From: Frateuria aurantia DSM 6220
GTDB taxonomy: Bacteria; Pseudomonadota; Gammaproteobacteria; Xanthomonadales; Rhodanobacteraceae
Reading direction: 5' to 3'
Assembly: GCF_000242255.2 (NCBI RefSeq)
Contig: NC_017033.1
Span: forward strand, 992,001-1,056,000
DNA length: 64,000 nucleotides
Of this stretch, positions 18,677-28,884 are shown in pieces. Position 1 is the stretch's first letter. Each line of letters starts with the position of its first letter. A model generated the notes under the pieces. That model searched no databases. It had not been told where the DNA came from and saw only the letters and a program-made list of their open reading frames with translations. Position numbers and translations under genes: made by a program.

Positions 18677-19660
18677 TCAGGGGGATGACGGTTCGGTGAC
18701 GGACGTGGCGTGCAGCTGCAGATGACGGACCGGCAGCTCGGCACCGCAGAGTTCGACCCGACCTGGCGGCTGCGGATAGAAGTCACTGCGGTGATATCGC
18801 TGATCGTCCAGCAGCCGGGCGAAGCTGGGGCTGTCGGTGCGCAGTTGCTGCCAGATGCCCTGTTGCGCCGCCGGCAGCTCGCTGCCCAGGCGGATCGAGC
18901 GGATCGGCGTACGCTGGCCGGCCTGGGGGTAGAAGCCCATCGGTCCTGTACCGCGGGGCAGGGAGGACAGGTACTCGATGCCGGAAATCACCCGCCCGAC
19001 CACCGCCAGATTGTGATCCAGTCGTCGAGGTGGCTGGCCGATCACGGCATAGAGTGCGCTGCCATTGCCCGAATCCGGTGCCACATCACGGCCCACGCCG
19101 ACCATGCCATAGCAGTGGACCAGCCATTCACGACCGGTCAGCGGATCCCGGGCCGCCGGAAAGCCGTCCAGAAATCCGACCGTGGGCGCGAACAGGTCGC
19201 CATCGGGCAAGGAGGTCCAGTGATCATCGCCGGCGATGGCACGGGTAAATTCAGGGGCGATCCTGGTCTTGGCCGCGCCCAGCGGATGGGTCTTGTGCGG
19301 ATCGCCACCGTCATCGGCTTCCGGGTCATCCCATTGGGCCACGAAGTTGTCCTGCACCCGTACGATGGCCAGACCGTCGAAATAACGCTGGTGGACCAGG
19401 GTCTGGATATTGGCCACATGCAAGGGACTGACAGCAGGTGCCAGTGCGATGATGACCTCGCCGGCAGGCAATTGCATATACAGCAGCTGTCGCGGATCCA
19501 GTGTCTGCCATTCCGCGGGCCGGGCCTGGGCCAGAATCGTTTCGCGCGGCGAGAGCCCGGCGGCTGCGGCCGGGTCCAGGGCGAGGCCGGCCAAGGCCGC
19601 GAACAGGCAGGACCACAGGCCTGGGCGGAGACGAGAAAGGCGGTGCGTGGACAAGAGCAT
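18677..19660 (-). CDS. Secreted cyclophilin-type peptidyl-prolyl isomerase
   Basis: A 327-residue protein with an N-terminal signal peptide (basic LSRLRPGLW, then a hydrophobic stretch ending AAAAG) and a divergent cyclophilin domain. Recognisable pieces are PLHVANIQTLVHQRYFDGLAIVRV, FVAQWDDPE (replacing the usual FMVQGGDP), GMVGVGRD, GSALYAVIGQPPRRLD and NLAVVGRVISGIEYL. Several catalytic-site residues are changed from the classic family, so activity is uncertain. It probably helps fold exported proteins. The start at 19660 is chosen because it begins the signal peptide. It is divergent from the hydroxyacid dehydrogenase gene. Confidence 0.83.
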   Translation of the reverse strand: MLLSTHRLSRLRPGLWSCLFAALAGLALDPAAAAGLSPRETILAQARPAEWQTLDPRQLLYMQLPAGEVIIALAPAVSPLHVANIQTLVHQRYFDGLAIVRVQDNFVAQWDDPEADDGGDPHKTHPLGAAKTRIAPEFTRAIAGDDHWTSLPDGDLFAPTVGFLDGFPAARDPLTGREWLVHCYGMVGVGRDVAPDSGNGSALYAVIGQPPRRLDHNLAVVGRVISGIEYLSSLPRGTGPMGFYPQAGQRTPIRSIRLGSELPAAQQGIWQQLRTDSPSFARLLDDQRYHRSDFYPQPPGRVELCGAELPVRHLQLHATSVTEPSSP

Positions 19661-19854
19661 GCAGGCTGTTCCGGTGACGGGGAAGCTGAAAGTAGCAAAG
19701 CCGGGCGTAGTCGGCATCCCGCCGCGCGGAGACATTTGCGTGGCCGGGGCCGTCGAATGTCTGCCACCATCGGCCCAGTGGCGCTAAACTCGGTATCAGG
19801 ACCGTTTCCCTCCCGGGGTCCACGCCCCGTCGTCATTGGAGATATGTCAGCATC

Positions 19855-20862
19855 ATGAGTCAGAAGCCGAAGCTTTGGATATCCCGCGCGCTGTTCCCCG
19901 AATGGATTGATCCGGTCCGCGAATGGGCCGACGTCGATGCTGCCGCCGAAGAGCGCGCCTACAGCCCCGAGGAATTGAAGCGGAAGCTGGCCGGTGTCGA
20001 TGCCGCGATGGTCGGCCTGTCTGATCGGATCGGTGCCGACGAGGTGGCTGGCAATACCCGCCTGAAGGTGATCGCCAATCTGGGGGTGGGCTACAACAAT
20101 CTGGATATTCCGGCCCTGACCGCCGCCGGCATCGTGGCCAGCAACACGCCTGAGGTGCTCAACGAAAGCGTGGCCGACTATGCCTGGGCCTTGATGCTGG
20201 CGGCGGCGCGTCGGGTTGCCGAGTCTGACCGCTTTGTCCGCCGTGGCGGCTGGAAGGGCTCGGCCTTTACCGCCTGGCTGGGGCCGGATGTCCATGGCAA
20301 GACCCTGGGCATTCTGGGCATGGGCCGTATCGGCCGTGCCATCGCCCGTCGCGCCGCCGGTTTTTCCATGAACGTGGTCTATCACAACCGTTCACGGCTG
20401 AAGCCCGAGCTGGAGCAGGAGGTCGCCGCCCGCTATGTGGACAAGCAGGAACTGATGCGCGCCTCGGATTTTCTGATCCTGATCGTACCCCTGACCCCTG
20501 AGTCGCATCATGCCATCGGCGGTGCCGAGCTGGCCTTGATGAAGCCTGAGGCGATCCTGGTCAACGTGGCCCGAGGCGGCATTGTCGACGAGCTGGCCCT
20601 GGTCGAGGCCTTGCATGCCAAACGTCTGGCCGGTGCCGCGCTGGACGTGTTCGAAGGCGAGCCCAAGGTGCGGGACGAGCTGCTGGCATTCGACAACGTG
20701 GTGCTGAGCCCGCATATTGCCAGCGCCAGCGCCGAAACCCGTCGTGCCATGGCCTTGCTGGCAATCGAGAATGTGAAGGCGGTCCTGGGGCTGGGCGAGC
20801 ATGCCGGGCATCCGCCGACCGCACTCAATCCCGAAGCCCTGGGCCATCGTCGCGCCGACTGA
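19855..20862 (+). CDS. NAD(P)-dependent D-2-hydroxyacid dehydrogenase
   Basis: A 335-residue enzyme of the D-isomer-specific 2-hydroxyacid dehydrogenase family. It has the Rossmann motif GILGMGRIGRAIA, the substrate-binding NLGVGYNNLD and the catalytic Arg (NVARGGIVDE), Glu (FEGEP) and His (SPHIASAS). The closest group appears to be glyoxylate/hydroxypyruvate or 2-ketogluconate reductases (GhrB-like). In an organism that oxidises sugars outside the cytoplasm, a role in returning keto-acids to central metabolism is a reasonable inference. It is followed by asd after 34 bp. Confidence 0.88.
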   Translation: MSQKPKLWISRALFPEWIDPVREWADVDAAAEERAYSPEELKRKLAGVDAAMVGLSDRIGADEVAGNTRLKVIANLGVGYNNLDIPALTAAGIVASNTPEVLNESVADYAWALMLAAARRVAESDRFVRRGGWKGSAFTAWLGPDVHGKTLGILGMGRIGRAIARRAAGFSMNVVYHNRSRLKPELEQEVAARYVDKQELMRASDFLILIVPLTPESHHAIGGAELALMKPEAILVNVARGGIVDELALVEALHAKRLAGAALDVFEGEPKVRDELLAFDNVVLSPHIASASAETRRAMALLAIENVKAVLGLGEHAGHPPTALNPEALGHRRAD

Positions 20863-20896
20863 CGGTTCACTCCCATTACGCAGGACAGTACACACC

Positions 20897-21925
20897 ATGA
20901 GTTCAAAGAGCAGCTACAAGGTCGCCATCGTCGGTGCCACCGGCGCAGTCGGGGAGACCTTGCTGTCGATCCTTGCCGAACGCCAGTTTCCGGTCAGCGA
21001 GCTGGTGCCGCTGGCCAGTGCCCATTCCGCCGGCAGCCGGATCGAATTCGGCGGCGAGTCCATCGTGGTCAAGGATCTGGCCAGCTATGACTTCGACGGT
21101 GTCGACATCGCCTTTTTCTCGGCCGGCGGAAGCGTCAGCCGCGAGCATGCCCCGCGTGCCGCCGCCGCCGGTGCCGTGGTGATCGACAACACCTCCGAGT
21201 TCCGCTACGACGACGACATTCCGCTGGTGGTCAGCGAGGTCAATCCGCATGCGATTGCCGGCTATCAGAACCGTGGCATCATCGCCAATCCCAACTGCTC
21301 GACGATGGGCATGCTGGTGGCGCTGGCGCCCATCCATCGGGCCGTCGGCATCGAGCGCATCAATGTGGCCACCTACCAGTCGGTATCCGGTGCCGGTCGG
21401 TCCGGTCTGGACGAACTGGCCAGGCAGACCGCGGCCTTGCTGAACTTCCAGGAAGTGGAGCCGGGCAAGTTTCCCAAGCAGATCGCCTTCAATGTGATTC
21501 CGCATATCGACGACTTCCAGGACAATGGCTACACCAAGGAAGAAATGAAGATGGTGTGGGAAACCCGCAAGATCCTGGAAGACGACAGTATCGCGGTGAA
21601 CCCTACCGCGGTGCGCGTACCGGTGTTCTACGGCCATTCCGAGGCCGTGCATATCGAGACCCGCGACCGGATCAGCGCCGAGCAGGCACGGGCCCTGCTG
21701 GAACAGGCGCCGGGCGTGGTGGTGATCGACGAGCGCAAGAGCGGTGGCTATCCCACCGCGGTCGGCGATGCCGCCGGCAAGGACCCGGTCTATGTGGGGC
21801 GGATCCGCGAGGATATCTCCCACGACAGCGGTCTGGATCTGTGGGTGGTGGCGGACAATATCCGCAAGGGCGCGGCCTTGAATGCCGTGCAGATCGCCGA
21901 GCTGCTGGTCGAGGACTATCTGTGA
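20897..21925 (+). CDS. asd: Aspartate-semialdehyde dehydrogenase
   Basis: Catalyses NADPH-dependent reduction of aspartyl phosphate to aspartate semialdehyde, on the path to lysine, threonine, methionine and diaminopimelate. The 342 residues include the NADP motif GATGAVGETLL, the catalytic Cys in ANPNCSTMG and the C-terminal VADNIRKGAALNAVQ. The start at 20897 is the family start, although the frame is open further upstream. The asd-fimV-truA-trpF order is common in gammaproteobacteria. Confidence 0.96.
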   Translation: MSSKSSYKVAIVGATGAVGETLLSILAERQFPVSELVPLASAHSAGSRIEFGGESIVVKDLASYDFDGVDIAFFSAGGSVSREHAPRAAAAGAVVIDNTSEFRYDDDIPLVVSEVNPHAIAGYQNRGIIANPNCSTMGMLVALAPIHRAVGIERINVATYQSVSGAGRSGLDELARQTAALLNFQEVEPGKFPKQIAFNVIPHIDDFQDNGYTKEEMKMVWETRKILEDDSIAVNPTAVRVPVFYGHSEAVHIETRDRISAEQARALLEQAPGVVVIDERKSGGYPTAVGDAAGKDPVYVGRIREDISHDSGLDLWVVADNIRKGAALNAVQIAELLVEDYL

Positions 21926-22224
21926 ATTCAGCCCGGCATGGTAGTGACTGGTTGGCCAGCGCGGTCGGTCTGATGCTGGCGCTGGTCATGGCGCCGGCCT
22001 GGGCCGGGGCGAACCGGCCGGGGGCCCTCGCCGAAGCCCGTGCCCAGGCGAAGGCACTGGCCGACAGTCAGCAGAACGTGGTGCAGTTGAGCAACGAGCT
22101 GCAAGGGCTCGAAGCCCGCGCCAGCCAGAGCCAGCAGATGCTGGGCCGGCAGGACCGGCAGATCGCCCGGCTGAAGGCGGCTCTGGAGCAGGCGGCGCGA
22201 CCGGCGGCGGCTCGCAGCCATTGA
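21922..22224 (+). CDS. Small secreted coiled-coil protein
   Basis: A 100-codon frame beginning with a GTG that overlaps the asd stop by 4 bp (GTGA). The N-terminus looks like a signal peptide (hydrophobic core ending APAWAG). The rest is Gln/Ala-rich with heptad-like patterning (ELQGLEARASQSQQMLGRQ), suggesting a coiled coil. I recognise no named family. Its place between asd and fimV and the coupled start suggest it is real and envelope-located. Confidence 0.65.
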   Translation: MNSARHGSDWLASAVGLMLALVMAPAWAGANRPGALAEARAQAKALADSQQNVVQLSNELQGLEARASQSQQMLGRQDRQIARLKAALEQAARPAAARSH

Positions 22225-22265
22225 GCGGTCAGACCCTTCGTCGCTGCGATGGCGAACGGTCAGCG

Positions 22266-22293
22266 CCGGCCGGTTCGAGCCGGCCGGATTTTC
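22266..22293 (+). terminator. Rho-independent terminator after asd
   Basis: Two copies of CCGGCCGG (22266-22273 and 22280-22287) pair around a 6-nt loop and are followed by ATTTTC. It separates the asd transcript from fimV. Confidence 0.6.
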
Positions 22294-22309
22294 ATTGATA
22301 AGGATGGGC

Positions 22310-24193
22310 ATGAATCGAGTAGTGATGGGGTCGGTCCTGATCGGACTCGCAACGATGTACATGCCGGTCTCGGCGATGGAGTTCGGCCAGGTCCGGATCC
22401 ATTCCGGGCTGGGCCAGCCGCTGCAGGCCGAAGTCCCGTTGCGGTTGCGACAGCCCGGCGAACTGGACGGAGTGCAGATCGGGCTGGCCTCGGCGGCGGA
22501 ATTCAGTCATGCCGGCCTGGACGCCGGACTGGCGAGTCTGCCCTTGCAGTTCAGCCTCCGCGATGTCGGCGGTGGCCGGCAGGTATTGCAGATCAGCAGT
22601 CCTCAGCCGCTGGCGCGCCCTGATCTGGAGGTGCTGCTGGCCTTGCAGGGACCGCATGGTCGCCGTCTGCAGGAACTGCCCATCGTGCTGACGCCTGCTG
22701 CCCGGCCGATCCTGCAGGCGGCGGCTGCGAAGGCTTCCGGTGCGACGTCGGATCCGCGGCCGCAACACACCTTGGTGCAGGCAGGGCAGACGCTCTCGGC
22801 CATTGCGCAGGCACATCGTCCCTCCGGCATCTCGCTGGACCAGATGATGCTGGCTTACCAGCAGGCCAATCCACAGGCCTTCTATGCCGGCAATATCAGC
22901 GCACTGAAGGCGGGGGCCATCCTGCGGGTGCCGACCCGCGCCGAGGCCGAGGCTGTCAGCCGTGCAGCTGCCTTCCAGGCCGTGCACCAGCAGAATCTGG
23001 ACTGGCATGCCGGTCGGCCGGGCCGACCCAGCCAGCTGGCCAACGCCGCCGCTCCGGCTCCGGTGGCCAGTCCCCGGCCGCCGGCAGCGGGCGACCGGTT
23101 GGCCCTGCTGGCCGGCAAAGGCCAGCCCAGTGCCGTCCAGCGGGGATCGCTGGCGCAGGAAGCCTTGCGCACCAGCCAGCAACAGGCGGCCGAGCTGGCC
23201 TCCCGGATTCACGATCTGCAAGTGATGCAGCAGGAACGTGACCGTCTGATCAGCCTGAAGAGCCAGCAGATCGCCCAGCTGCAGCAGCAGTTGCAGGCCG
23301 CACAAGTCGCCTCGCCGGCCTCGCATGCCGCGCCGCCATCAGAGGCCTCGTCCCGGCCTGCCGCAGCCGGCTCCAGTCATGATCCCCGCTGGGTATGGGG
23401 TGGACTGGCGGCCGCGGTACTGGCGGCGCTGGCCTGGCTGGCGGCCTCTCGCCGCCGTGGTCCGGATCCGGTGGCGGCCGCGGCGGTGGTCCCGCCGACG
23501 GTCGCCGCCGCCGAGCCACCGATTCCCGTCGCGCCGGCCGCTGATACCGAGCATGAACTGGCCCGTGTCAATCAGCGCTTGCAGCAGGAGCCGGGCAATA
23601 TCGGTCTGCATTTCGAGCTGGCCAGCCTGTACTACGCACGTCATGACGTCGCCCATTTCGTGGCGACGGCCGAAAACATGCGCGCTCAACTGGTGCGTCC
23701 GGATGATGTCGACTGGCTCGAGGTGCAGGCGATGGGACGGGATTTGTTGCCCGCCCATCCGCTGTTTGCGTCGGCGGCACCGAAGCCGGCACCGGCACCG
23801 GCACCGGCAGCCGTCGCCGCCAGTTATGCCGCCATCCAGTCCACGCCGGCTGTCGAGGCCGAGCCTGCCGTCGCCGCGATGGCATCCGGGTCTGCAGTCG
23901 AACCCGACCAGGAACCCGCCGTCAGGCCTGAGCCTGCCGTGGAGCCGGTCTTCACCCCGCCGCCGGTAAAGGCGGAGGTGGCCGCCCCCACACCCACGCC
24001 GTCGGCTGCCGATCCGGCGCCTGCGGACAGAGGGGCGGATCCGGTCGATACCAAGCTGGATCTGGCCCGGGCCTATCTGGACATGCAGGAGCCGGCCAGC
24101 GCGCGGGCCATGCTGGAAGAGGTGCTGGCCGAAGGCAGCCAGATGCAGCAGGACGTGGCCAGGCAGCTGCTGGACGGGTTGACGCGGACTTGA
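22310..24193 (+). CDS. fimV: FimV-family pilus assembly/polar hub protein
   Basis: FimV is an inner-membrane protein with periplasmic LysM and cytoplasmic TPR parts. It is needed for type IV pilus assembly, twitching and polar organisation in Pseudomonas and relatives. The 627 residues show a signal sequence, the N-terminal FimV domain (QVRIHSGLGQPLQAEV), a LysM-like region (TLVQAGQTLSAIAQ), a coiled coil, a transmembrane segment (GGLAAAVLAALAWLAAS), a Pro/Ala-rich linker and a C-terminal FimV TPR motif (LDLARAYLDMQEPASARAML). At 627 residues it is shorter than P. aeruginosa FimV (about 920). ATG 22310 is preceded by AAGGA. Confidence 0.9.
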   Translation: MNRVVMGSVLIGLATMYMPVSAMEFGQVRIHSGLGQPLQAEVPLRLRQPGELDGVQIGLASAAEFSHAGLDAGLASLPLQFSLRDVGGGRQVLQISSPQPLARPDLEVLLALQGPHGRRLQELPIVLTPAARPILQAAAAKASGATSDPRPQHTLVQAGQTLSAIAQAHRPSGISLDQMMLAYQQANPQAFYAGNISALKAGAILRVPTRAEAEAVSRAAAFQAVHQQNLDWHAGRPGRPSQLANAAAPAPVASPRPPAAGDRLALLAGKGQPSAVQRGSLAQEALRTSQQQAAELASRIHDLQVMQQERDRLISLKSQQIAQLQQQLQAAQVASPASHAAPPSEASSRPAAAGSSHDPRWVWGGLAAAVLAALAWLAASRRRGPDPVAAAAVVPPTVAAAEPPIPVAPAADTEHELARVNQRLQQEPGNIGLHFELASLYYARHDVAHFVATAENMRAQLVRPDDVDWLEVQAMGRDLLPAHPLFASAAPKPAPAPAPAAVAASYAAIQSTPAVEAEPAVAAMASGSAVEPDQEPAVRPEPAVEPVFTPPPVKAEVAAPTPTPSAADPAPADRGADPVDTKLDLARAYLDMQEPASARAMLEEVLAEGSQMQQDVARQLLDGLTRT

Positions 24194-24265
24194 TCCCGCG
24201 GGGCCCGCACGCGTCAGCGGCAACAGCCTGCTAAGCTGGCGGGTCGCACATCAACAGGTTGGATC

Positions 24266-25036
24266 ATGCGCATCGCGCTAGGCATTGAATATGACGGCAC
24301 CGACTTCCTTGGCTGGCAGCGCCTGAGCCACGGCAGAACGGTGCAAGGATCGCTGGAGCAGGCGCTGAGCCGTGTCGCCGGTCAGCCGGTGGACGTGACT
24401 TGCGCGGGGCGTACCGACGCCGGCGTGCATGGGGCCTGTCAGGTGGTGCATTTCGATACCGAGGTGGAACGCGCCCCGCGCAGCTGGATGCTGGGCGCCA
24501 CCTCGGCCTTGCCGCCAACCGTGGCGGTGCTGTGGGCGCAGCCGGTGGATCCGGCGTTCCATGCCCGTTTCGGCGCCCGCAGCCGTCGCTACCGTTACCG
24601 TATCCTCAACCGTCAGGTGCGGCCGGCGCTGGCTGCGCGCTATGTAACCTGGGAGCGGCGCGCGCTGGATGCCGAGCGCATGCATGCCGCCGGCCAGGCC
24701 TTGATCGGCGAGCACGATTTTTCCGCGTTCCGGGCCATTTCCTGCCAGGCGGCGCATGCCCGGCGCCAGATTTTTTCGCTGCGGGTCCATCGGGCCGGCG
24801 AGGAAGTGATCATGGATATCGAAGCCAATGCTTTTCTGCATCATATGGTTCGCAATATCATCGGCAGTCTGTTGCCGGTAGGCCGGGGCGAACAGCCGAT
24901 CGAATGGATCGGCGAGCTGCTGCAGGGAAGGCGTCGCGATGTCGCCGGGCCTACGGCCCCCTCGGCTGGACTGACCTTTCTGGGTCCTCGCTACGAAGCG
25001 CATTGGGGCTTGCCGTCCGAGGTCAGCTGGACATGA
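24266..25036 (+). CDS. truA: tRNA pseudouridine(38-40) synthase TruA
   Basis: TruA converts uridines 38-40 in the tRNA anticodon stem to pseudouridine. The 256-residue product starts [18 protein letters not shown], has the catalytic Asp in [10 protein letters not shown] and the family segment [12 protein letters not shown]. Its stop overlaps the trpF start (ATGA), the usual coupling in this gene pair. Confidence 0.97.
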   Translation: MRIALGIEYDGTDFLGWQRLSHGRTVQGSLEQALSRVAGQPVDVTCAGRTDAGVHGACQVVHFDTEVERAPRSWMLGATSALPPTVAVLWAQPVDPAFHARFGARSRRYRYRILNRQVRPALAARYVTWERRALDAERMHAAGQALIGEHDFSAFRAISCQAAHARRQIFSLRVHRAGEEVIMDIEANAFLHHMVRNIIGSLLPVGRGEQPIEWIGELLQGRRRDVAGPTAPSAGLTFLGPRYEAHWGLPSEVSWT

Positions 25037-25698
25037 GCCGGACCCGCATCAAGTTCTGCGGCATGACCCGCCTCGAAGATGCGCTGGCCGCCGCCGAGCT
25101 GGGCGTGGATGCCATCGGTGTCATTTTTGCGGCGCGCAGTCCGCGCCGCGTCACGCTCGAGCAGGCGCTGGCCATCCGCGAGGCCTTGCCGGTCTTTGTC
25201 GATCTGGTGGCCTTGTTTATGGACAATTCCGCTGCTGAAGTGCAAGAGATCAGCACGCAATTGGCGCCGGATCTGCTGCAGTTCCATGGCCGGGAAACCG
25301 AGGCCTTCTGCCAGAGCTTCGGCCGCCCCTGGCTGAAAGCCATCGCGATGGGCGAGGGGGCGGCAGCCTTGCCGGAAATGCAGTGCCACCCCGGGGCGCG
25401 GGCCTTGCTGCTGGACGGGCATGGCCTGGGCCAGCCCGGCGGCAGCGGGAAGGGCTTCGACTGGTCGCTGGTGCCGCAGACCACCTTCCAGCCACTGATA
25501 CTGGCCGGCGGCCTGCACGCCGGCAATGTCGGTCTGGCCGTACGCCAGGCCCGGCCTTGGGGCGTGGATGCTTCCAGCGGCATCGAGTCGGCCCCGGGGA
25601 TCAAGGATTTGCACAAGATGCGTGCCTTTGTGGCTGCCGTGGCCGAGGCCGATCACGAGGCCAGGCAGGCCTGGGACCAAGGTCTGGACGGCAGCTGA
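25033..25698 (+). CDS. trpF: Phosphoribosylanthranilate isomerase
   Basis: TrpF performs the Amadori isomerisation in tryptophan synthesis. The 221-residue TIM barrel starts with [13 protein letters not shown] (catalytic Cys) and has the general-acid Asp in LLLDG and the phosphate-binding [10 protein letters not shown] and GVDASSGIE. The frame is open far upstream inside truA, but the family start at 25033, overlapping the truA stop, is clear. Confidence 0.96.
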   Translation: MSRTRIKFCGMTRLEDALAAAELGVDAIGVIFAARSPRRVTLEQALAIREALPVFVDLVALFMDNSAAEVQEISTQLAPDLLQFHGRETEAFCQSFGRPWLKAIAMGEGAAALPEMQCHPGARALLLDGHGLGQPGGSGKGFDWSLVPQTTFQPLILAGGLHAGNVGLAVRQARPWGVDASSGIESAPGIKDLHKMRAFVAAVAEADHEARQAWDQGLDGS

Positions 25699-25708
25699 TC
25701 GCTCCGGT

Positions 25709-26626
25709 TCAGGGACTGTCTGGTGCGGCAGGCGGCCGCGGCTCGCCCAGCTGCGTCCGGATCCATGTCGCCAGCGCCGCTATCCGTGCATCGTGGCGAT
25801 GGGCCGGGGTGGCCAGCAGCCACTGGCCGGCGGTCGGCAGAAAACCCCAGGGTGCTTCCAGACGTCCGGCCGCCAGATCATCGCTGACCAGCGGCTCCGG
25901 GGCGATGGCCACACCCAGCCCGGCCACGGCTGCCTCAAGCAGGTAATACAGATGGGCAAAGCCCTGTCCTTGCCTCAGCCGGCCGACGGGCAGGTCGCAG
26001 GCTTCGGCCCAACGCTGCCAGGCCTGCGGGCGCGAGGCGGTATGCAGCAAGGCTTCCTCCAGCAGGACGGTGGCGGGAGCCTGCCGCAGCCGGGCATAGC
26101 GCGGGTGGCGGGGGCTCAAGACGGGGCCGATCCGCTCCGTTGCCAGCGGTCGTACCTGCCAGCCGGTGGGCCAGGGTGGCTCGGCCAGCAGCAGGGCCGC
26201 ATCCAGACCGCCCAGTTGCGGGTCCGGAGGGGTTTCCTGCGGAGCCAGATGCAGGGTCAGGCCGGGCAGATCGGCAGCCAGTCGCTCCATCCGGGGAATC
26301 ATCCAGCGTGCCAGCACGCTGGCCGGGCAACCCAGAACCAGGGCGCTGGCGGCCTGCGGTCGGGCCAATGCCTGCCAGGCATCGCGCAGCTCATCGAAGG
26401 CCGCTGCCGCGCGTCGATGCAGTTGTTCGCCGGCCGGGGTCAGGATCAGGCCGCGGCCCACCCGCTGGAACAAGGGCTGGCCCAGCTCGGCCTCCAGCTG
26501 CCGCACCTGCCGGCTGACCGCACCATGGGTGACATGCAAGGTCTCTGCCGCCCGGCTCATGCTTTGCCAGCGGGCGGCGGCGACAAAGGCACGCAAGGCG
26601 TTCAAAGAGGGCAGATCGGCAGGCAT
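25709..26626 (-). CDS. trpI: LysR-type regulator, probably TrpI of trpBA
   Basis: A 305-residue LysR regulator with an N-terminal HTH (LNALRAFVAAARWQSMSRAA, HVTHGAVSRQVRQLEAEL) and a periplasmic-binding-like effector domain. It belongs to the GcvA/TrpI subgroup. It is transcribed divergently from trpBA with a 104-bp gap, as in Pseudomonas, where TrpI activates trpBA in response to indoleglycerol phosphate. The function is inferred from this position and the subgroup. Confidence 0.8.
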   Translation of the reverse strand: MPADLPSLNALRAFVAAARWQSMSRAAETLHVTHGAVSRQVRQLEAELGQPLFQRVGRGLILTPAGEQLHRRAAAAFDELRDAWQALARPQAASALVLGCPASVLARWMIPRMERLAADLPGLTLHLAPQETPPDPQLGGLDAALLLAEPPWPTGWQVRPLATERIGPVLSPRHPRYARLRQAPATVLLEEALLHTASRPQAWQRWAEACDLPVGRLRQGQGFAHLYYLLEAAVAGLGVAIAPEPLVSDDLAAGRLEAPWGFLPTAGQWLLATPAHRHDARIAALATWIRTQLGEPRPPAAPDSP

Positions 26627-26730
26627 TCAAGTGATTTTTTCTCACAGGTTGACGTGATCTTATCGCTTTTCGCCGGCGTCGGCAGCGGTTAGGGTAGGCA
26701 CTGCTGATGATCTTGCGGCGGGAGCCCTGC
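26627..26730. promoter_or_regulatory. Divergent trpI-trpB control region
   Basis: An AT-rich stretch between trpI and trpB contains TTGACG at 26649-26654. TrpI would be expected to bind here. I do not see a convincing T-N11-A dyad or a well-spaced -10 box. Confidence 0.35.
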
Positions 26731-27960
26731 ATGAAACCTGTGATCGATTCCTATCAGAACTGGCCCGATGCCCATGGCCGCTATGGCGTGACCGATGGCC
26801 AGTATTTCGGCGGCAGCTTTGTTGCCGAGACCCTGATGGCGCCACTGGCCGAGTTGACCGAAGCCTATGAGCGGCTGCGCCAGGATCCTGCCTTCCTGGC
26901 CGAACTGGATCGTGACCTGAAGTATTACGTGGGCCGGCCCAGCCCGATCTATCACGCCGAGCGGCTGTCGAAGCATGTCGGCGGGGCGAAGATCCTGCTC
27001 AAGCGCGAGGATCTCAATCACACCGGCGCGCACAAGATCAACAATACCGTCGGTCAGGCGCTGGTCGCTCGCCACATGGGCAAGCGGCGCATCATCGCCG
27101 AGACCGGTGCAGGCCAGCACGGCGTGGCCAGTGCCACCGTCGCGGCTCGTCTGGGGCTGGACTGCGTGGTCTATATGGGGGCAGTGGACATCGAGCGGCA
27201 GAAGATCAATGTCTACCGCATGAAGCTGCTGGGCGCCGAAGTGGTACCGGTCACCTCCGGGTCGCAGACCTTGAAGGACGCGCTGAACGAGGCCATGCGT
27301 GACTGGGTGACCCGGGTCGAGGACACCTTCTACATCATCGGCACGGTGGCCGGTCCACATCCCTATCCGAAAATGGTCCGCGATTTCAATGCCGTGGTCG
27401 GCCGCGAGGCGAAGGCGCAGATGCTGGCCGATTACGGTCGTCTGCCGGATGCCGTCACCGCCTGTGTCGGCGGCGGTTCCAATGCCATCGGCATTTTTCA
27501 TGCCTTTCTGGATGACCCCGGCGTGCGCCTGGTCGGTGCCGAAGCCGGTGGCGACGGCATCGAGACCGGGCGGCATGCCGCACCGCTGAGCGCCGGTCGT
27601 CCTGGCGTGCTGCACGGCAACCGGACGTACGTGATGTGCGATGACGATGGCCAGATCATCGAGACCCACTCGGTCTCGGCCGGGCTGGACTATCCCGGGG
27701 TCGGTCCCGAGCATGCCTTCCTCAAGGATACCGGCCGTGCCGAATATGTCGGCATCACCGATGACGAGGCGCTGGAGGCCTTCCATCTGCTGGCCCGCAC
27801 CGAAGGTATTCTGGCGGCGCTGGAGTCCAGCCATGCGGTCGCCCAGGCTATCAAGCTGGCCCGCGAGCTGCCACCCGACGCGCTGGTGCTGTGCAATGTC
27901 TCCGGTCGCGGTGACAAGGATGTCCACACCATTGCCGCCCGCGAGGGCATCCAGCTTTGA
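26731..27960 (+). CDS. trpB: Tryptophan synthase beta chain
   Basis: TrpB condenses indole with serine using PLP. The 409 residues include the PLP lysine in [15 protein letters not shown], the glycine-rich phosphate site [12 protein letters not shown] and the conserved AETGAGQHG. The start at 26731 is preferred to 26707, with GGGAG nearby. It is followed by trpA after 56 bp. Confidence 0.97.
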   Translation: MKPVIDSYQNWPDAHGRYGVTDGQYFGGSFVAETLMAPLAELTEAYERLRQDPAFLAELDRDLKYYVGRPSPIYHAERLSKHVGGAKILLKREDLNHTGAHKINNTVGQALVARHMGKRRIIAETGAGQHGVASATVAARLGLDCVVYMGAVDIERQKINVYRMKLLGAEVVPVTSGSQTLKDALNEAMRDWVTRVEDTFYIIGTVAGPHPYPKMVRDFNAVVGREAKAQMLADYGRLPDAVTACVGGGSNAIGIFHAFLDDPGVRLVGAEAGGDGIETGRHAAPLSAGRPGVLHGNRTYVMCDDDGQIIETHSVSAGLDYPGVGPEHAFLKDTGRAEYVGITDDEALEAFHLLARTEGILAALESSHAVAQAIKLARELPPDALVLCNVSGRGDKDVHTIAAREGIQL

Positions 27961-28016
27961 ATCTGCCAGGGTCGGCATGGCCGGCCCTGACCCGTAGCGA
28001 CTGCAGGGCCGTATCC

Positions 28017-28820
28017 ATGACACGTATCGAACGCCGTTTTTCCGAACTCAAGGCGGCTGGCCGCACCGGCCTGATTCCCTTTGTCACCGCCGGCGATCCG
28101 CTGCCCGAGGCGATGGTGCCGCTGATGCACGCACTGGTGGCCGCAGGTGCCGACCTGATCGAGCTGGGGCTGCCGTTTTCCGACCCGATGGCCGATGGCC
28201 CGGTGATCCAGCACGCCAGCGAACGTGCCATCGCCCGCGGCACCGGTCTGGCCCAGGTGCTTGCCTGGGTCGCCGAATTCCGCCGCGATGATCCGGTCAC
28301 GCCGGTGGTGCTGATGGGCTACCTCAACCCGATCGAGATCCACGGTTACGCCCGTTTTGCCGAGGAAGCCTGCGCGGCAGGCATTGACGGCGTGCTGCTG
28401 GTGGACTGCCCGCTGGAAGAATCGGCGGTGCTGGAACCCCTGCGCCAAGCCGGCCTGGACCAGATCCTGCTGGCAGCACCGACCACGGCCCCGGACCGAC
28501 TGGCGCAGCTGTGCGAAGCCGCTCGCGGTTTCCTGTACTATGTCTCATTCGCCGGCATCACTGGCGCGGCGCGGCTGAGTACCGCCGACATCGCTGATCG
28601 CGTGACTGGCATCCGGAGCCGGTCGCAGGTTCCGGTGGCGGTGGGTTTCGGCATCCGCGACGCCGACAGTGCCCGTGCCGTGGCGGCTTTTGCCGATGCG
28701 GTCGTGATCGGTTCGGCCCTGGTGGAGACCTTGGCCGAGGCCGGCGGGAAAGATGATCTGATCGAGCGGGCCGGACGTTTTCTGGCCCCTATCCGGCAGG
28801 CGCTGGACAACGACAGTTGA
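28017..28820 (+). CDS. trpA: Tryptophan synthase alpha chain
   Basis: TrpA cleaves indoleglycerol phosphate to indole, which is channelled to TrpB. The 267-residue barrel has both catalytic acids, in IELGLPFSDPMADGPVIQ, and the phosphate-binding VGFGIRDADSA with GSALVE. The start at 28017 (MTRIERRFSELK) matches the family; an upstream start at 27957 would overlap trpB. Confidence 0.97.
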   Translation: MTRIERRFSELKAAGRTGLIPFVTAGDPLPEAMVPLMHALVAAGADLIELGLPFSDPMADGPVIQHASERAIARGTGLAQVLAWVAEFRRDDPVTPVVLMGYLNPIEIHGYARFAEEACAAGIDGVLLVDCPLEESAVLEPLRQAGLDQILLAAPTTAPDRLAQLCEAARGFLYYVSFAGITGAARLSTADIADRVTGIRSRSQVPVAVGFGIRDADSARAVAAFADAVVIGSALVETLAEAGGKDDLIERAGRFLAPIRQALDNDS

Positions 28821-28884
28821 CGCATGACAGGTTTCCGCTGACGGCCGGACGGCAGCGGGGCCAGGAAACGAGAGGCACAGCACG